NCBI GenBank assembly: GCA_050292235.1
Contig: JBNKLG010000006.1
Coordinates: forward strand, 1 to 58,646
Reading direction: 5' to 3'
DNA: 58,646 nucleotides
Source of the DNA: JBNKLG01 sp050292235
Lineage (GTDB): Bacteria > Pseudomonadota > Gammaproteobacteria > Chromatiales > Chromatiaceae
Positions 43,610 to 52,448 of this stretch are shown one piece after another (the stretch's first letter is position 1; every line of letters begins with the position of its first letter). The notes below the pieces were generated by a model that saw only the letters and a program-made list of their open reading frames with translations, did not search any database and was not told the DNA's origin. The position numbers and the translations under genes are program-made.

Positions 43610-45007
43610 ATGATGAAATCTGTAACCCTAGGAAATAGGGGAGGGAATTCTGTCGGATTTTCTCCTGCGCCCGAACGGTTTCGGGTGCATACAGAAAGGG
43701 ATATCGAACGTATCAAGGCCTTGGAGGCCTTGGATCCGGAGCACCGTTTTCAAATGCGGGTGGTGGCCAGTGTGCTACCGTTTCGTGTTAACGAATATGT
43801 GATTCGGGAACTTATCGACTGGGATCAGGCACCGCAAGATCCTCTGTTTCAGCTGACCTTTCCCCAGCGCGGCATGTTGACCGACGAAATGTATGAGCGC
43901 ATGGCCACTCTGCACCGCCAGGAAGCAGATCCCTGCGCCATTCGTGAATTAGCGAGAGAGCTACGGGCAGAACTGAATCCCCACCCTGCCGGACAGTTGC
44001 GGCTCAATGTACCTCGGGATGAGGCTGGCAATCCTATTTCGGGCCTCCAGCATAAATACCGCCAAACCGTACTCTTTTTCCCCAGTCAGGGGCAGACCTG
44101 CCACAGTTATTGCACCTTCTGTTTTCGCTGGGCTCAATTCGTCGGTGACAAATCTCTGCGCATGGCCTCTACCGAGGCTGGTGAGCTACAGACCTATTTG
44201 CGTTCCCACCCTGAAGTAACCGATCTGCTTATGACCGGTGGCGATCCCATGGTGATGAAGACCAAGATCCTGGCGGGCTATCTTGAGCCGTTATTGCACC
44301 CGGATTTCGATCATGTCCAGAGCATTCGCATCGGTACCAAATCCCTTAGCTTCTGGCCCCAGCGTTTTGTCATGGACGAGGATGCTGATGAGCTGCTTCG
44401 GATGATCGAGCGATTGGTCAAGGCCGGAAAACACCTCTCCGTCATGGCCCACTACAATCACTGGCGTGAACTGGAGCCAGCCATTGCCCGAGAGGCCATT
44501 CGTCGCGTGCGTGATACCGGGGCACAGATTCGCAGCCAAGGCCCCTTGCTACAGCATATCAATGACCATGGTGATACCTGGGCCCGCCTCTGGAACACCC
44601 AGGTGAAGCTCGGCATCATCCCCTACTACATGTTCATGGAACGCGATACAGGCGCACGCCACTACTTCGAGGTGCCAATTATTCGCGCCTGGGAAATCTA
44701 TCGGGATGCGATCCAGCAGGTCTCTGGTTTGGCGCGTACCGTTCGAGGCCCTAGCATGAGCGCAGGTCCTGGCAAGATAGAAGTGCAAGGACTGACCCAG
44801 GTGAAGGGAGAAAAGGTCTTTGTGCTGCGTTTTTTACAGGGACGCGATGCGGACTGGGTGCATCGGCCCTTTTTTGCCCGCTATGATGAACAAGCAACCT
44901 GGCTGAATGAGCTCAAGCCAGCTTTTAGTGAGGAGCAGTTCTTTTTTGAGTCTGGCTATAAAGCTCTGTTACAACAGAACATGACTGATGAAGAGGTGTG
45001 TGGCTAG
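43610..45007 (+). CDS. KamA-family radical SAM enzyme (lysine 2,3-aminomutase-like)
   Basis: The 465-residue protein has the family layout: an N-terminal IDWD-containing segment, the radical SAM motif CHSYCTFC (C164, C168, C171), TGGDPMVM (substrate loop) and the PLP-binding lysine in MSAGPGKIEV near 385. In true lysine 2,3-aminomutase, two aspartates bind the substrate alpha-amine. One, in PYYMFMERDTGARHYF, is present; the other, before PGGGGK, is replaced by a serine or alanine-rich MSAG. A canonical beta-lysine product therefore cannot be assumed. It has no epmA partner here. It converges with pepP, 9 bases apart. Confidence 0.87.
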   Translation: MMKSVTLGNRGGNSVGFSPAPERFRVHTERDIERIKALEALDPEHRFQMRVVASVLPFRVNEYVIRELIDWDQAPQDPLFQLTFPQRGMLTDEMYERMATLHRQEADPCAIRELARELRAELNPHPAGQLRLNVPRDEAGNPISGLQHKYRQTVLFFPSQGQTCHSYCTFCFRWAQFVGDKSLRMASTEAGELQTYLRSHPEVTDLLMTGGDPMVMKTKILAGYLEPLLHPDFDHVQSIRIGTKSLSFWPQRFVMDEDADELLRMIERLVKAGKHLSVMAHYNHWRELEPAIAREAIRRVRDTGAQIRSQGPLLQHINDHGDTWARLWNTQVKLGIIPYYMFMERDTGARHYFEVPIIRAWEIYRDAIQQVSGLARTVRGPSMSAGPGKIEVQGLTQVKGEKVFVLRFLQGRDADWVHRPFFARYDEQATWLNELKPAFSEEQFFFESGYKALLQQNMTDEEVCG

Positions 45008-45016
45008 CCTGTTCGC

Positions 45017-46321
45017 TCAGGGATTCATCAAGGCCTCGATATCATCAGGCTGCTTAGGCGCATTCTGGGTCAATACCTCATGGCCATCCTGAGTGACCAG
45101 CACGTCGTCTTCGATACGGATACCAATGCCACGCCATTTCTTGTCCACGCGCCTATCATCCGGATTGATGTAGAGCCCAGGCTCGATGGTCAAGACCATG
45201 CCGGGTTCTAACGGGCGCCAGTCACCCCTTTTTTTGTAATAGCCGACATCATGGACATCCAGCCCCAGCCAGTGGCCGGTGCGGTGCATGTAGTAGCGCT
45301 CAAACCCGCTCTGCTTGAGTTGCTGTGAAACTGTTCCCTTAAGCAGGCCCAACTTGACCAGGCCTTTGGCCAGGGTTTTCACCGCTGCTTCATGGGGGGC
45401 ATTCCAGGATGCCCCGGGTCTCACCTGCTCAATGGCAGCCTCTTGGGCTGCCAAAACCAGTTCGTACAGGGCTCGCTGAGGTGGGCTGAAACGGCCATTG
45501 ACCGGAAAAGTGCGGGTAATGTCTGCTGCATAGCAATTCAGCTCGCATCCGGCATCGATCAGCACCAGATCGCCGTCCTTGAGTTGATCGCTATTGTTCA
45601 GGTAATGAAGCACACAGGCATTGGCCCCTCCACCGACAATGCTGGGATAGGCCAGCTCACGGGCACCCTGATAGGTACAAGCATGGGCGAACTCTGCCTC
45701 CAGTTGATATTCCCACATGCCTGGGCGGCAGTGGCTCATCAACTGTCGGTGGGCTGCAGCGGCGATCTGGGTGGATTGGCGCATGATTGCGATTTCTGCG
45801 GGCGATTTGATCAGACGCATCTCATGCAGCAGGTGATCCAGGGCATGGATGCTGCGCGGGGCCTGATCGCCACCGCGATGACGTAGGCGCATCTCGCCCA
45901 CCCAGCGGGGTAGATTCCTGTCTAAATGAGGATGACTGCCAAATCGGTAGTACAGGGTGGTGGCCTCACCAATGAGTTTTGGCAGATGGCTGTCCAACTC
46001 CTCAATGGGCAGGGCCAGATCGGCACCAAAGTACTTCTGTGCGCCCTCAAGTCCCTGCAGAGCCCCTTCCCAGCGGGTCTTGTCCGAGTTGCTGGGCTGG
46101 CAAAAGAGGGTAAAAGGCGTATCGCTGTTCGGCGCCAGAACAGCTGCAGCTTCGGGTTCAGGAAAGCCGGTGAGGTAATGAAAGTCACTATCCTGGCGAA
46201 AGGGGAAATGGTTATCCCGGTTTCGGGTTTGTGGGCGGGCGCTGGGAATGATGGCGATGCTGTTTTTGCCCATACGCCGCATCAGTTCACGGCGGCGGCG
46301 GCGAAATTCCGTGGCCTTCAC
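45017..46321 (-). CDS. pepP: Xaa-Pro aminopeptidase
   Basis: The 434-residue protein has an N-terminal aminopeptidase-P domain (MKATEFRRRRRELMRRMGKNS) and a pita-bread metal centre: DAGCELNCYAADITRTF (two Asp), HRTGHWLGLDVHD (His), TIEPGLYI (Glu) and GIRIEDDVLVT (Glu). It removes N-terminal residues preceding proline in the cytoplasm. It overlaps the YgfB-family gene by 4 bases, as in E. coli ygfB-pepP. Confidence 0.96.
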   Translation of the reverse strand: MKATEFRRRRRELMRRMGKNSIAIIPSARPQTRNRDNHFPFRQDSDFHYLTGFPEPEAAAVLAPNSDTPFTLFCQPSNSDKTRWEGALQGLEGAQKYFGADLALPIEELDSHLPKLIGEATTLYYRFGSHPHLDRNLPRWVGEMRLRHRGGDQAPRSIHALDHLLHEMRLIKSPAEIAIMRQSTQIAAAAHRQLMSHCRPGMWEYQLEAEFAHACTYQGARELAYPSIVGGGANACVLHYLNNSDQLKDGDLVLIDAGCELNCYAADITRTFPVNGRFSPPQRALYELVLAAQEAAIEQVRPGASWNAPHEAAVKTLAKGLVKLGLLKGTVSQQLKQSGFERYYMHRTGHWLGLDVHDVGYYKKRGDWRPLEPGMVLTIEPGLYINPDDRRVDKKWRGIGIRIEDDVLVTQDGHEVLTQNAPKQPDDIEALMNP

Positions 46322-46863
46322 TCGGCCGCACTCTCAATGGGGAGCAATTCATCACGCAAGAGCATCGCCACCATTCGGGTAAATTCATAGATTTCCATCC
46401 ATTGGCCCTCTTCCGCCTCCCCTTCTTCAATACTGGCCAGGTTAAGGCGGGTGATTTCGCTCAGATCGTTCAGCCCTTCCCGTGCCTCTTTGGACAGTTT
46501 ATCCAGCTGGGCGCCGGCCAGGCCCAGGCCATAAAGAAAACCCTGGCACCAGGTAACCAAACCTTCAGCACGCTCTTTCAGAGGGGCTTCGTCATCATCA
46601 GGCAGCAGTAATTCAAGACTGAGCTGCGAGTCATTCCAGGCTTTGAGGCTGTCTTCATAAAAGCCTTCCAGGCCGTATCGTGCTTCGCCGATAAGTAGAT
46701 GATCGGATTCGGCCATGACCAAGAGCTCGCTTAGCCATTGCGGGCCGGGCTCGGGACTGGCCCCACAAAGCAGTCCGCACAGCAAACCGTGGGCTTCGGA
46801 AGGGCCTACCGGGGCGTTGCAGGTGGAGAGCCAGTGCTGCAACTGAGAGTGCGTTGTATTCAT
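46318..46863 (-). CDS. UPF0149 family protein (YgfB-like)
   Basis: The 181-residue protein has the YgfB/YecA all-helical fold: PSEAHGLLCGLLCG, WCQGFLYGLGLAG and the acidic EEGEAEEGQWMEIYEFTRMVAMLLRDEL. It is encoded immediately before pepP, the conserved arrangement. It is divergent from the coiled-coil/zapA operon across 164 bases. In Pseudomonas, YgfB represses a lysis-related system; its role here is unknown. Confidence 0.92.
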   Translation of the reverse strand: MNTTHSQLQHWLSTCNAPVGPSEAHGLLCGLLCGASPEPGPQWLSELLVMAESDHLLIGEARYGLEGFYEDSLKAWNDSQLSLELLLPDDDEAPLKERAEGLVTWCQGFLYGLGLAGAQLDKLSKEAREGLNDLSEITRLNLASIEEGEAEEGQWMEIYEFTRMVAMLLRDELLPIESAAE

Positions 46864-47027
46864 GAATGTGAAAAGAGCCTATCTGAAGGTTTCATTAAGG
46901 ATGGTATCATGTCGCAGCGAGCTGGTTGCGAAGGCAAATCTGCGCTATAAGTTTGCTTTTATAGTGTTAGATCCTGTCGTAAACACTGGCATGAGTGCTA
47001 TACGGCCAAAACCAAAGACCCTTGTCC

Positions 47028-47255
47028 ATGGAAAAATCCGATAAAAACGCCGAATTTGATTTGCAAAAGCTGGAAAAACGCGTCGATGAATTGATCGAGA
47101 CCTGCACCCACCTGGGTCAGGAGAATCGTTCCCTCAAGGCCCAGCAGGAAAAACTGGTGGCCGAACGGGCGGCCTTGATCGAAAAAACCGAGTTGGCGCG
47201 CAGTCGGGTAGAGGCCATGATTACCCGTCTGAAAGCATTGGAATCCGGTTCGTGA
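47028..47255 (+). CDS. Small coiled-coil protein of TIGR02449 type
   Basis: The ATG at 47028 gives 75 residues, MEKSDKNAEFDLQKLEKRVDELI onward, almost wholly a heptad-repeat coiled coil with a SRVEAMITRLKALE end. Short proteins of this kind lie ahead of zapA in many gammaproteobacteria and are thought to be ZapB-like or division-linked. Its stop codon overlaps the GTG start of zapA. The ATG at 46995 is upstream but adds non-coiled residues. Confidence 0.83.
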   Translation: MEKSDKNAEFDLQKLEKRVDELIETCTHLGQENRSLKAQQEKLVAERAALIEKTELARSRVEAMITRLKALESGS

Positions 47256-47560
47256 GCGATAATCTTTTCACCGTCAGAATCCTGGAGCGGGAATACCGCG
47301 TAACCTGTGGCCCAGACGAGCAGGATGGCCTGCTGCGTGCAGCCCGATATCTGGATGGGCGTATGCGGGATATTCGTGGCAAAGGTAAGGTGGTCGGCGT
47401 GGAACGCATCGCTGTGATGACGGCTCTGAATCTCGCCCATGATTTTTTGCAACAGGGTTGTGATCGCGATGGCCAACAGAATCAGGTAGATACGCGATTG
47501 CGCCACATGCAGGAGAAGATTGAGATCGCTCTGAACCAGAATGCCCAGCTGGAAGTTTAA
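47252..47560 (+). CDS. zapA: Cell division protein ZapA
   Basis: GTG-started 102-residue protein with the ZapA core: VRILEREYRVTCGPDEQDGLLRAARYLDGRM and GVERIAVMTALNLAHDFL, ending in a coiled coil. It cross-links FtsZ filaments at the division site. It is translationally coupled to the preceding coiled-coil gene, and precedes 6S RNA and the 5-FTHF cyclo-ligase gene as in many relatives. Confidence 0.93.
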   Translation: MSDNLFTVRILEREYRVTCGPDEQDGLLRAARYLDGRMRDIRGKGKVVGVERIAVMTALNLAHDFLQQGCDRDGQQNQVDTRLRHMQEKIEIALNQNAQLEV

Positions 47561-47569
47561 GCGAAAAGA

Positions 47570-47765
47570 GCGTAAGGTTAATTCAGGTGCTCCTGCCGTG
47601 TGCGTGTTTCGATGGGGTATTTTCTTGAGCCTTAAATTGTACCCTGGGGGCCAAACGTTGATGCCGTTGTGCATGTCCACATCCTTGTGGAAAGCCTGAA
47701 GCGTCGCCCTGGTTCCCACTTGAGCCAACCGGTTCGAGAACGAAATCGATAACGGCTCGGTGGGC
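47570..47765 (+). ncRNA. ssrS: 6S RNA (approximate ends)
   Basis: The gap between zapA and the 5-formyl-THF cyclo-ligase gene is the conserved place of 6S RNA in gammaproteobacteria. The sequence has the expected GC-rich arms and long imperfect hairpin: CTTGAGCC occurs twice, and the pyrimidine/purine arms around CCCTGGGGG and CCCACTTGAGCC could pair. 6S RNA mimics an open promoter and binds sigma-70 RNA polymerase in stationary phase. Boundaries are not resolved; a covariance search is needed. Confidence 0.65.
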
Positions 47766-47788
47766 GCGCCCTCTCCTCCTCTTTGCTC

Positions 47789-48415
47789 ATGCCTCTCCAG
47801 CAACTACGACAACTTCGTCGCCGTTTGCGCCAGTCGCGCAGAGTGATTCCTTCTGCCCTGCGTCGCCAGCTCAACCGAGAAATCCAGCAGCGTTTATCCG
47901 CACTTCCCCAGCTATTAAGAGCCAAGCGGGTGGCGCTCTATCTGGCCAACGATGGCGAGGTGGATCTCAGTCTGTGGATGGCAAAACTACAACGGTGCGG
48001 GACCCAGGTGCTATTGCCCGTGCTCTATTTCAATGGAGAGCGGCGATTGCTATTCGCGCCATATCAAAGTGGTGACCAGCTGATCCTGAATCGCTTTGGC
48101 ATTCTTGAGCCTGACTTAGAGCAGCATCCACCCCTGCCCCTTGGAGATATAGATGCGGTCATTCTGCCTCTGGTTGGCTTTGATGCCCGTTGTCATCGGC
48201 TGGGTATGGGGGGGGGTTACTATGACCGCACTTTCGCCTCTGTACGTCTGTGGCGCAAATCCCGACCCAACCTTATCGGTGTTGCTTACGAATGTCAGCG
48301 GATTGTTCGCATACGGCGTCGCTCTTGGGATATTTCTCCACAAAGGGTGGTAACGGAAGCGGTGACCTATCGTTTGGGTAAAAAACTCAGCACGGGGCCC
48401 GTAGATAGGCTTTAA
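47789..48415 (+). CDS. 5-formyltetrahydrofolate cyclo-ligase
   Basis: I start at the ATG at 47789 (MPLQQLRQLRRRLRQSRR), giving 208 residues; a TTG lies two codons earlier. The family core is present: LPVLYFNGERRLLFAPY, DAVILPLVGFDARCHRLGMGGGYYDRTF. It converts 5-formyl-THF to methenyl-THF. Its place after 6S RNA (ygfA/fau locus) is conserved. Confidence 0.93.
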   Translation: MPLQQLRQLRRRLRQSRRVIPSALRRQLNREIQQRLSALPQLLRAKRVALYLANDGEVDLSLWMAKLQRCGTQVLLPVLYFNGERRLLFAPYQSGDQLILNRFGILEPDLEQHPPLPLGDIDAVILPLVGFDARCHRLGMGGGYYDRTFASVRLWRKSRPNLIGVAYECQRIVRIRRRSWDISPQRVVTEAVTYRLGKKLSTGPVDRL

Positions 48416-48477
48416 TTAAGGTGTGGATGGTAGACCTTTTAGGCCACACTGTTCCCGAGAGAGAGTTGCTTAACATT

Positions 48478-48513
48478 GGCCCCTTCGTGCAAGCGTTGGG
48501 GCCTTTCTTTTTG
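48478..48513 (+). terminator. Intrinsic terminator after the 5-FTHF cyclo-ligase gene
   Basis: GGCCCC (48478-48483) and GGGGCC (48498-48503) form a 6-bp GC stem with a 14-base loop, then TTTCTTTTT. It ends the zapA-6S-cyclo-ligase unit about 62 bases after its stop codon. Confidence 0.75.
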
Positions 48514-48607
48514 GAAAATGGATTATCGCAAATTTATCGATTGACCCACCCAGTCCAGTCTGGCTACTCTCCCCTCCTATTCGACCACGGTAAGCGGGGG
48601 CCTACAA

Positions 48608-49432
48608 ATGCCGAAACAACAGCGGTTAATTACCTCGATTCTGACGATATGGGTGCTGATGGGTTGGTTGCCAATCACCGTTCAAGCCGCTGAATGCGGA
48701 CATGGTTCCGTGGGCTTTTCCTCCTGGTTAAAGGCTTTTCGTAAAGAGGCGAAGAAAAAAGGTCTCTCAGAAAAAACCCTGAGTGATGCATTGGATGATG
48801 CCAGCTATCAACATAAGGTGATCTCTCTGGATCGTAACCAGAAATCCTTCAAGCTGAGTTTTAACGAGTTCTATCGGCGCCGTGTAGATCAAAGAATGAT
48901 CAACAAAGGGCGAAGCCTGATGGAAACCCATGCCAGGACGCTGTCGCGAATCGAAAAACGTTTTGGGGTACCGCCAGCAGTGGTGGTTGCTATCTGGGGA
49001 TTGGAGACTGGTTATGGACGCAACTCAGGCAAGATGCCCGTTTTTCCCTCATTGGCTACCCTCGCCTATGACTGCCGTCGCACCGAATTCTTCAGTAATG
49101 AACTGATGAGCGCTTTGAAGATTGTTCAGCGGGGTGACATGCGCCCCTCCCAAATGCGCGGAGCCTGGGCGGGTGAAATCGGTCAGACTCAGTTTATGGC
49201 TTCGTCCTATGTGAAGTACGCCGTGGATTTCGACGGCAATGGTCGCCGCGATCTCATCAATAGTAAGGCAGATGTGCTCGGGTCCACCGCCAATTACCTG
49301 CGGGCCAAAGGCTGGAAGCGAGGTGGTGTCTTGCGACCGGGTAGCCATAATTGGGCCGTTCTGCGCGAGTGGAACAAGGCTGAGGTCTATGTCAAAACCA
49401 TTGCTAAAATGGCCTCGGAGATGGGTGACTAG
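48608..49432 (+). CDS. Lytic murein transglycosylase (MltB family)
   Basis: The 274-residue protein has an N-terminal signal segment (ILTIWVLMGWLPITVQA) and the SLT_2 domain of MltB-type enzymes: WGLETGYGRNSG with catalytic E133, and GAWAGEIGQTQFMASSY. It cleaves peptidoglycan to 1,6-anhydro products in the periplasm. No lipobox is seen, so it is soluble or anchored by an uncleaved signal. GGGGG lies about 10 bases before the ATG. It converges with the hydrolase operon. Confidence 0.92.
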   Translation: MPKQQRLITSILTIWVLMGWLPITVQAAECGHGSVGFSSWLKAFRKEAKKKGLSEKTLSDALDDASYQHKVISLDRNQKSFKLSFNEFYRRRVDQRMINKGRSLMETHARTLSRIEKRFGVPPAVVVAIWGLETGYGRNSGKMPVFPSLATLAYDCRRTEFFSNELMSALKIVQRGDMRPSQMRGAWAGEIGQTQFMASSYVKYAVDFDGNGRRDLINSKADVLGSTANYLRAKGWKRGGVLRPGSHNWAVLREWNKAEVYVKTIAKMASEMGD

Positions 49433-49465
49433 CTTCAACCCATTCCCGCTGGCATCATCACACTC

Positions 49466-50575
49466 TTATCTCTCGGCGATGTCTTGTTTGATCTCGCGCA
49501 GGGTATATCCGCTGAGGAAGTCGCGTCGATCAAATTGCAGGGTCAATTCATGCCGGCCCTGCGCTTTGTCGATCCAGTCTACAGCGTCGGCGATATCACC
49601 GATGATGGGCATCAGGCTGATTACGAGCGGTGGCTCCAGCGACTTATCGCTGTAGATCCAGACCATCCCGACACCGTTACGGTGTTGTTCGTCGGGGCGA
49701 CCCCAGACATTCGCCACCGCGTTGGCCGAGGTCTCGCCGGGGATGAGCGTCAACGGTTTGCCGTGCATCGATACCCTGCGTGAGGTGGTCACCTTGGGCT
49801 CCTGCGGTTCGTTCGGTCGAGCGATTCGGCGAATGGCGGCAACAACCGCGCCGGGGTCCTCCCTTTGGATGTAGTGGCCCGAACTCCAGATTGTCTTGAC
49901 CCGTTTGACGCCGGTCATGCGTGCCCAGTCGCGGCCGAATGCCTTCCGCTTTTGCTCATATCGCGCGTTGGACAGTTTGTCTGGATGGGCGCTGACGAGT
50001 ACCTCGCCCGGCTGCGTGAGCGGCGTCCCCATTTCCAACGTGTCCAGACAGCGCGTCTGGTCGTCGAATTCCCTTTTCTGGGTCGCACTCCAGGTCACCG
50101 CCTTCATCGTTTTGATCAGGGTGGCGGCTTCGGGGATGGTCTCCTGCACCGTCTGCCAGTTGTTCGGGTGGGTGGGATCCAGCAGGACGAATCCGGCCAC
50201 CTCGGACGGATAGAGTTTGGCGAAAGCGTATTGGTACAACCCACCCAGGGAGTGGCCAACCAGCAGATAGGGTGGCCGAATCCCGGCGGCGTGCAACAAC
50301 GCATGCTCCTCTCGTGCGATGGTGCAGGGATCGCGCGGTCCGGAGACAGCCGGGTTCGATCCCATGCCGGGGCGGTCATGGACGAACAGGGTGAAGTCAC
50401 CGGCCAGCGCGGGGGCTACCCGATCCCAGGTCTTCCTGTCATCGCCCAGCCCCGCTTCGAACACCAGGGCGGGCGTGCCGATTCCGGTAAGGGCGTATGC
50501 AGCGTCTGGCGATGGCGGCGTCGAGGCGCATCCGGCCAACAGGAGCAACAGACACAGAGTGATGCGCGGCATCAT
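49466..50575 (-). CDS. Alpha/beta hydrolase lipoprotein with C-terminal extension
   Basis: The 369-residue protein starts with a lipoprotein signal (lipobox LAGC, Cys16). It has an alpha/beta-hydrolase domain: VHDRPGMGSNP, nucleophile elbow GHSLGG (S109), LLDPTHP (acid) and SSGHYIQRE (His). Residues about 265-369 form a separate domain with PGETSANAVANVWGRPDE, which recalls BamE/SmpA-like repeats (inference). The ATG overlaps the stop of the beta-lactamase-like gene (ATGA), with GAGGAG 7 bases upstream. The pair is probably made together. GC content is well above the rest of the window. Confidence 0.88.
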   Translation of the reverse strand: MMPRITLCLLLLLAGCASTPPSPDAAYALTGIGTPALVFEAGLGDDRKTWDRVAPALAGDFTLFVHDRPGMGSNPAVSGPRDPCTIAREEHALLHAAGIRPPYLLVGHSLGGLYQYAFAKLYPSEVAGFVLLDPTHPNNWQTVQETIPEAATLIKTMKAVTWSATQKREFDDQTRCLDTLEMGTPLTQPGEVLVSAHPDKLSNARYEQKRKAFGRDWARMTGVKRVKTIWSSGHYIQREDPGAVVAAIRRIARPNEPQEPKVTTSRRVSMHGKPLTLIPGETSANAVANVWGRPDEQHRNGVGMVWIYSDKSLEPPLVISLMPIIGDIADAVDWIDKAQGRHELTLQFDRRDFLSGYTLREIKQDIAER

Positions 50576-52362
50576 GTGCGCTCCTCAGCCACGCGTTCGA
50601 GCGGCAACCCGGCATACTGGAGACGCTCCCGACCGTCTGTGTGCAACACCTGCAAAGTACCCCCACGGCCCCGGCCCAGCCCCCGGACGATCGCCTGATC
50701 GTCCCCGGCGGGTTGCAGGGCAATCCGCGAGATACCTCCCGGAACTTGGCTCTCCGCCAACAGGAAGCCCTGCTCAATCTTGAGTGTTGTGATGCCAAGC
50801 TGTTTCGCGACGAACTCATCGTCTCCCACATAACGATAGGAACCGAGTCTGGCGTGCCAGACTGCAGGTATGGGCACGGGCTGCAGGCGCTCCCCTGCGA
50901 GATGGAAGCCGATGCCTTTGCGGGCGATCAGCAGCCGCCGTTGTGAGGTATCGGAGAGTGTAAACTCGTAATCACCGAGCGGGCCGATGTTCCAGGGAAT
51001 CAGGCCCAGCAGGCGGTATTCGAGACCCAGATAGCCGTTGCCATGCAGGTTTACGCTAAGACGTTCTCCCCCCACGCCGATGCGAAGCTGTTCCTGGCCT
51101 GTGATGGTGGCAAATCCCAATAGGGTGTCGTAATACCCGGGAAAATCCTTTATTGGCGCCACGGGGTGACGGGGATCCGCTGGCTTGGTCGCGACAGGCG
51201 CCGGTTGGTGAACGCCGGTTTTCGTCGCCAGCAGCAGCCCGAGCGCCTCCTGCGCAAGCTTCTCGACCACCGGCATGGCATTCGCCGAGTTCGACTGAAC
51301 AGCGACGGCCAAACGGTGTTCGGGCAACAGCATGAGCAGGCTGCGGTGGTGGATGGTACCGCCGTTGTGGTACAGCACCGGCCCGCCCCCCTGCACAGCA
51401 TCCGGGTCGAAATGCCAGCCCAAGCCCACCTGCAGATCGAAGTCCAGTGCGCACTCTCCATTCTGCGGTCGCATCATCTCGGCGAGGCTGGCGGGATCCA
51501 GCACCCGCCTGCCATCCAGCTTGCCGCCCGCAAACACCATGCGCGCGAACTGTATCAGCTCACGCACGCTGGTGTTCAATCCACCTGCAGGCACGTCGCG
51601 CAGGGCCGGTTCCTGCCCCAGTCGGCCCCGATCATCGTAGGCGCAGGTCTCGGATGACGGCAGAATATCGAATTGAGCGCTCTTCATACCCAGCGGCAGC
51701 AACAGGTGATCGTGCATATATTGCTCGAATGGCACGCGGGCCACCTGCTCGACAGCAGCGCCCAGCAAACTGAAACCCAGATTGGAATAGGCATGGATGA
51801 GGCCGGGCGGAGCGGCGAGGTATTCGTCGCGCATCTCCGCCACCAGAGAGGTGAAACGACGTGGCGCCGCGCACCACATGCCATCGATGCGATCCTCCGG
51901 CAGCCCGGAATGGTGAGTCATGAGCGTGCGCGGGGTGACCGGGCCGGCGTGCGGGGTGCGCGTCTTGATCGAGAAATCCGGCAGCGCCCGCTGCAAGGGA
52001 GCGTCGATGTCCAGTCGACCTGTCGCGGCCAGCTGCATGGCTGCCACTGAGGTGAATAGCTTGGAGATGGAGCCCGCCCGGTAGCGGGTGTCGGCTGTGG
52101 CAGGCATCCGGGCCGCCAGATCGGCGTAGCCGAAGCCATCGGCCCAGCACCGATCACGCTCATCCAATACCGCGATGCTCAGGCCGACCACACCGGCCTT
52201 GTCCATTTCATGGTGGGCGAGTTTGCGCAAATAGTCGGCCATGGCCGGGGAATCGCTACCGCCGACAGTTTCGGGGCGCGTCTGTGCCTCGCGGCAGGCA
52301 CCCAGCAGGGGAAGCGTCAGGCAGCTGGCAATGGCCTTGAGCAGGGTACGGCGGTCGGTCAT
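50572..52362 (-). CDS. Serine beta-lactamase-fold lipoprotein hydrolase
   Basis: The 596-residue protein begins with a twin-arginine-like, lipobox-bearing signal (DRRTLLKAIASCLTLPLLGAC). The class C-type catalytic domain has SISK (S98xxK101) and YSN near 192; the third motif is likely HNGG near 340. A C-terminal beta-rich region (about 400-596) follows. Such proteins are esterases, D-aminopeptidases or penicillin-binding relatives; a true antibiotic-hydrolysing role is not shown. It is divergent from the response regulator, 86 bases away. Base composition is GC-rich. Confidence 0.88.
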   Translation of the reverse strand: MTDRRTLLKAIASCLTLPLLGACREAQTRPETVGGSDSPAMADYLRKLAHHEMDKAGVVGLSIAVLDERDRCWADGFGYADLAARMPATADTRYRAGSISKLFTSVAAMQLAATGRLDIDAPLQRALPDFSIKTRTPHAGPVTPRTLMTHHSGLPEDRIDGMWCAAPRRFTSLVAEMRDEYLAAPPGLIHAYSNLGFSLLGAAVEQVARVPFEQYMHDHLLLPLGMKSAQFDILPSSETCAYDDRGRLGQEPALRDVPAGGLNTSVRELIQFARMVFAGGKLDGRRVLDPASLAEMMRPQNGECALDFDLQVGLGWHFDPDAVQGGGPVLYHNGGTIHHRSLLMLLPEHRLAVAVQSNSANAMPVVEKLAQEALGLLLATKTGVHQPAPVATKPADPRHPVAPIKDFPGYYDTLLGFATITGQEQLRIGVGGERLSVNLHGNGYLGLEYRLLGLIPWNIGPLGDYEFTLSDTSQRRLLIARKGIGFHLAGERLQPVPIPAVWHARLGSYRYVGDDEFVAKQLGITTLKIEQGFLLAESQVPGGISRIALQPAGDDQAIVRGLGRGRGGTLQVLHTDGRERLQYAGLPLERVAEERT

Positions 52363-52407
52363 TGGAATCTCCCATTGTCATTTGTCCCGGGCATTCTATG
52401 GGGTGGA

Positions 52408-52428
52408 ACCTTTGGCAAACCCAAAGGT
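52408..52428. promoter_or_regulatory. Inverted-repeat operator between hydrolases and two-component genes
   Basis: ACCTTTGG (52408-52415) and CCAAAGGT (52421-52428) form a perfect 8-bp inverted repeat with 5 bases between, in the 86-bp divergent gap. A -10-like TACAAT at 52437-52442 lies just before the response-regulator ATG at 52449, so that message may be nearly leaderless. The repeat is a plausible binding site for the response regulator, controlling both directions. Confidence 0.5.
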
Positions 52429-52448
52429 CGCTCGCCTACAATGCAGTC

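Noticed and set aside
52362..52448. N-terminal extension of the response regulator
   Set aside because: The receiver starts at MHILIIEDD; the extra residues come from the intergenic region and the edge of the beta-lactamase gene.
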